A stretch of 5,481 nucleotides of DNA from Candidatus Binatia bacterium (GTDB taxonomy: Bacteria; Desulfobacterota_B; Binatia; UBA9968). Both the position numbers and the translations under genes were made by a program. The stretch lies in NCBI GenBank assembly GCA_025922795.1, contig JAICHC010000229.1, forward strand, positions 1 through 5,481. The letters are read 5' to 3'. Under the pieces are notes generated by a model. The model was not told the origin of the DNA, made no database searches, and saw only the letters and a list, made by a program, of their open reading frames with translations. This document shows, piece by piece, positions 5,469 to 5,481 of the stretch. The first letter of the stretch is position 1; the number at the start of each line of letters is the position of its first letter.

Positions 5469-5481
5469 TTCCGAGGGAAGA

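Noticed and set aside
5384..5481. Plus-strand frame from ATG 5384 (MKAFIVRDNKAEIL...) open to the window end.
   Set aside because: It has no ribosome binding site, overlaps both inverted repeats, and its later part is the ACGCAAAG-type tandem; 32 codons are not enough to support a gene.

Overview
The window looks like a chromosomal accessory or junction region of a moderately GC-rich, free-living environmental bacterium. The gene content (a DedA-family membrane protein, a bacterial UBP-type zinc finger, an aldo/keto reductase, a UvsE-type UV endonuclease and a CCG-domain Fe-S protein) is the mix often seen in soil bacteria such as Acidobacteria or Binatia/Desulfobacterota-like lineages. The phylum cannot be fixed from the sequence alone.

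Layout. The left part (1-1975) is read on the minus strand: an aldo/keto reductase (917-1975), then a small UBP-type zinc-finger gene carrying a one-base frameshift (436-712), then the N-terminal two thirds or so of a DedA/VTT membrane protein that runs off the left edge (1-363). The right part (2814-5262) is read on the plus strand: uvsE with a TTG start (2814-3713), and a ferredoxin/CCG-domain Fe-S oxidoreductase (3907-5262) with its own sigma70-like promoter.

Between the two divergent blocks lies about 840 bp without an intact gene (1976-2813). It holds the 5' end of what looks like a decayed alpha/beta-hydrolase gene with its ribosome binding site still in place. A degraded palindromic repeat abuts the point where the coding similarity fades. 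Further right is a 224-bp segment with long imperfect inverted-repeat arms (a MITE-like element or a structured RNA), a strong hairpin just after it, and dyads close to the uvsE start, one centred on a TAAAAT box. The right end (5263-5481) has no supported gene but contains short direct and inverted repeats.

The intact genes do not form one obvious pathway. UvsE starts excision repair of UV photoproducts. The aldo/keto reductase and the Fe-S protein are redox enzymes without visible partners here. The most unusual material is the non-coding or decayed part: the frameshifted zinc finger, the hydrolase remnant, and the 2379-2602 inverted-repeat element. I did not find a convincing new multi-gene system.
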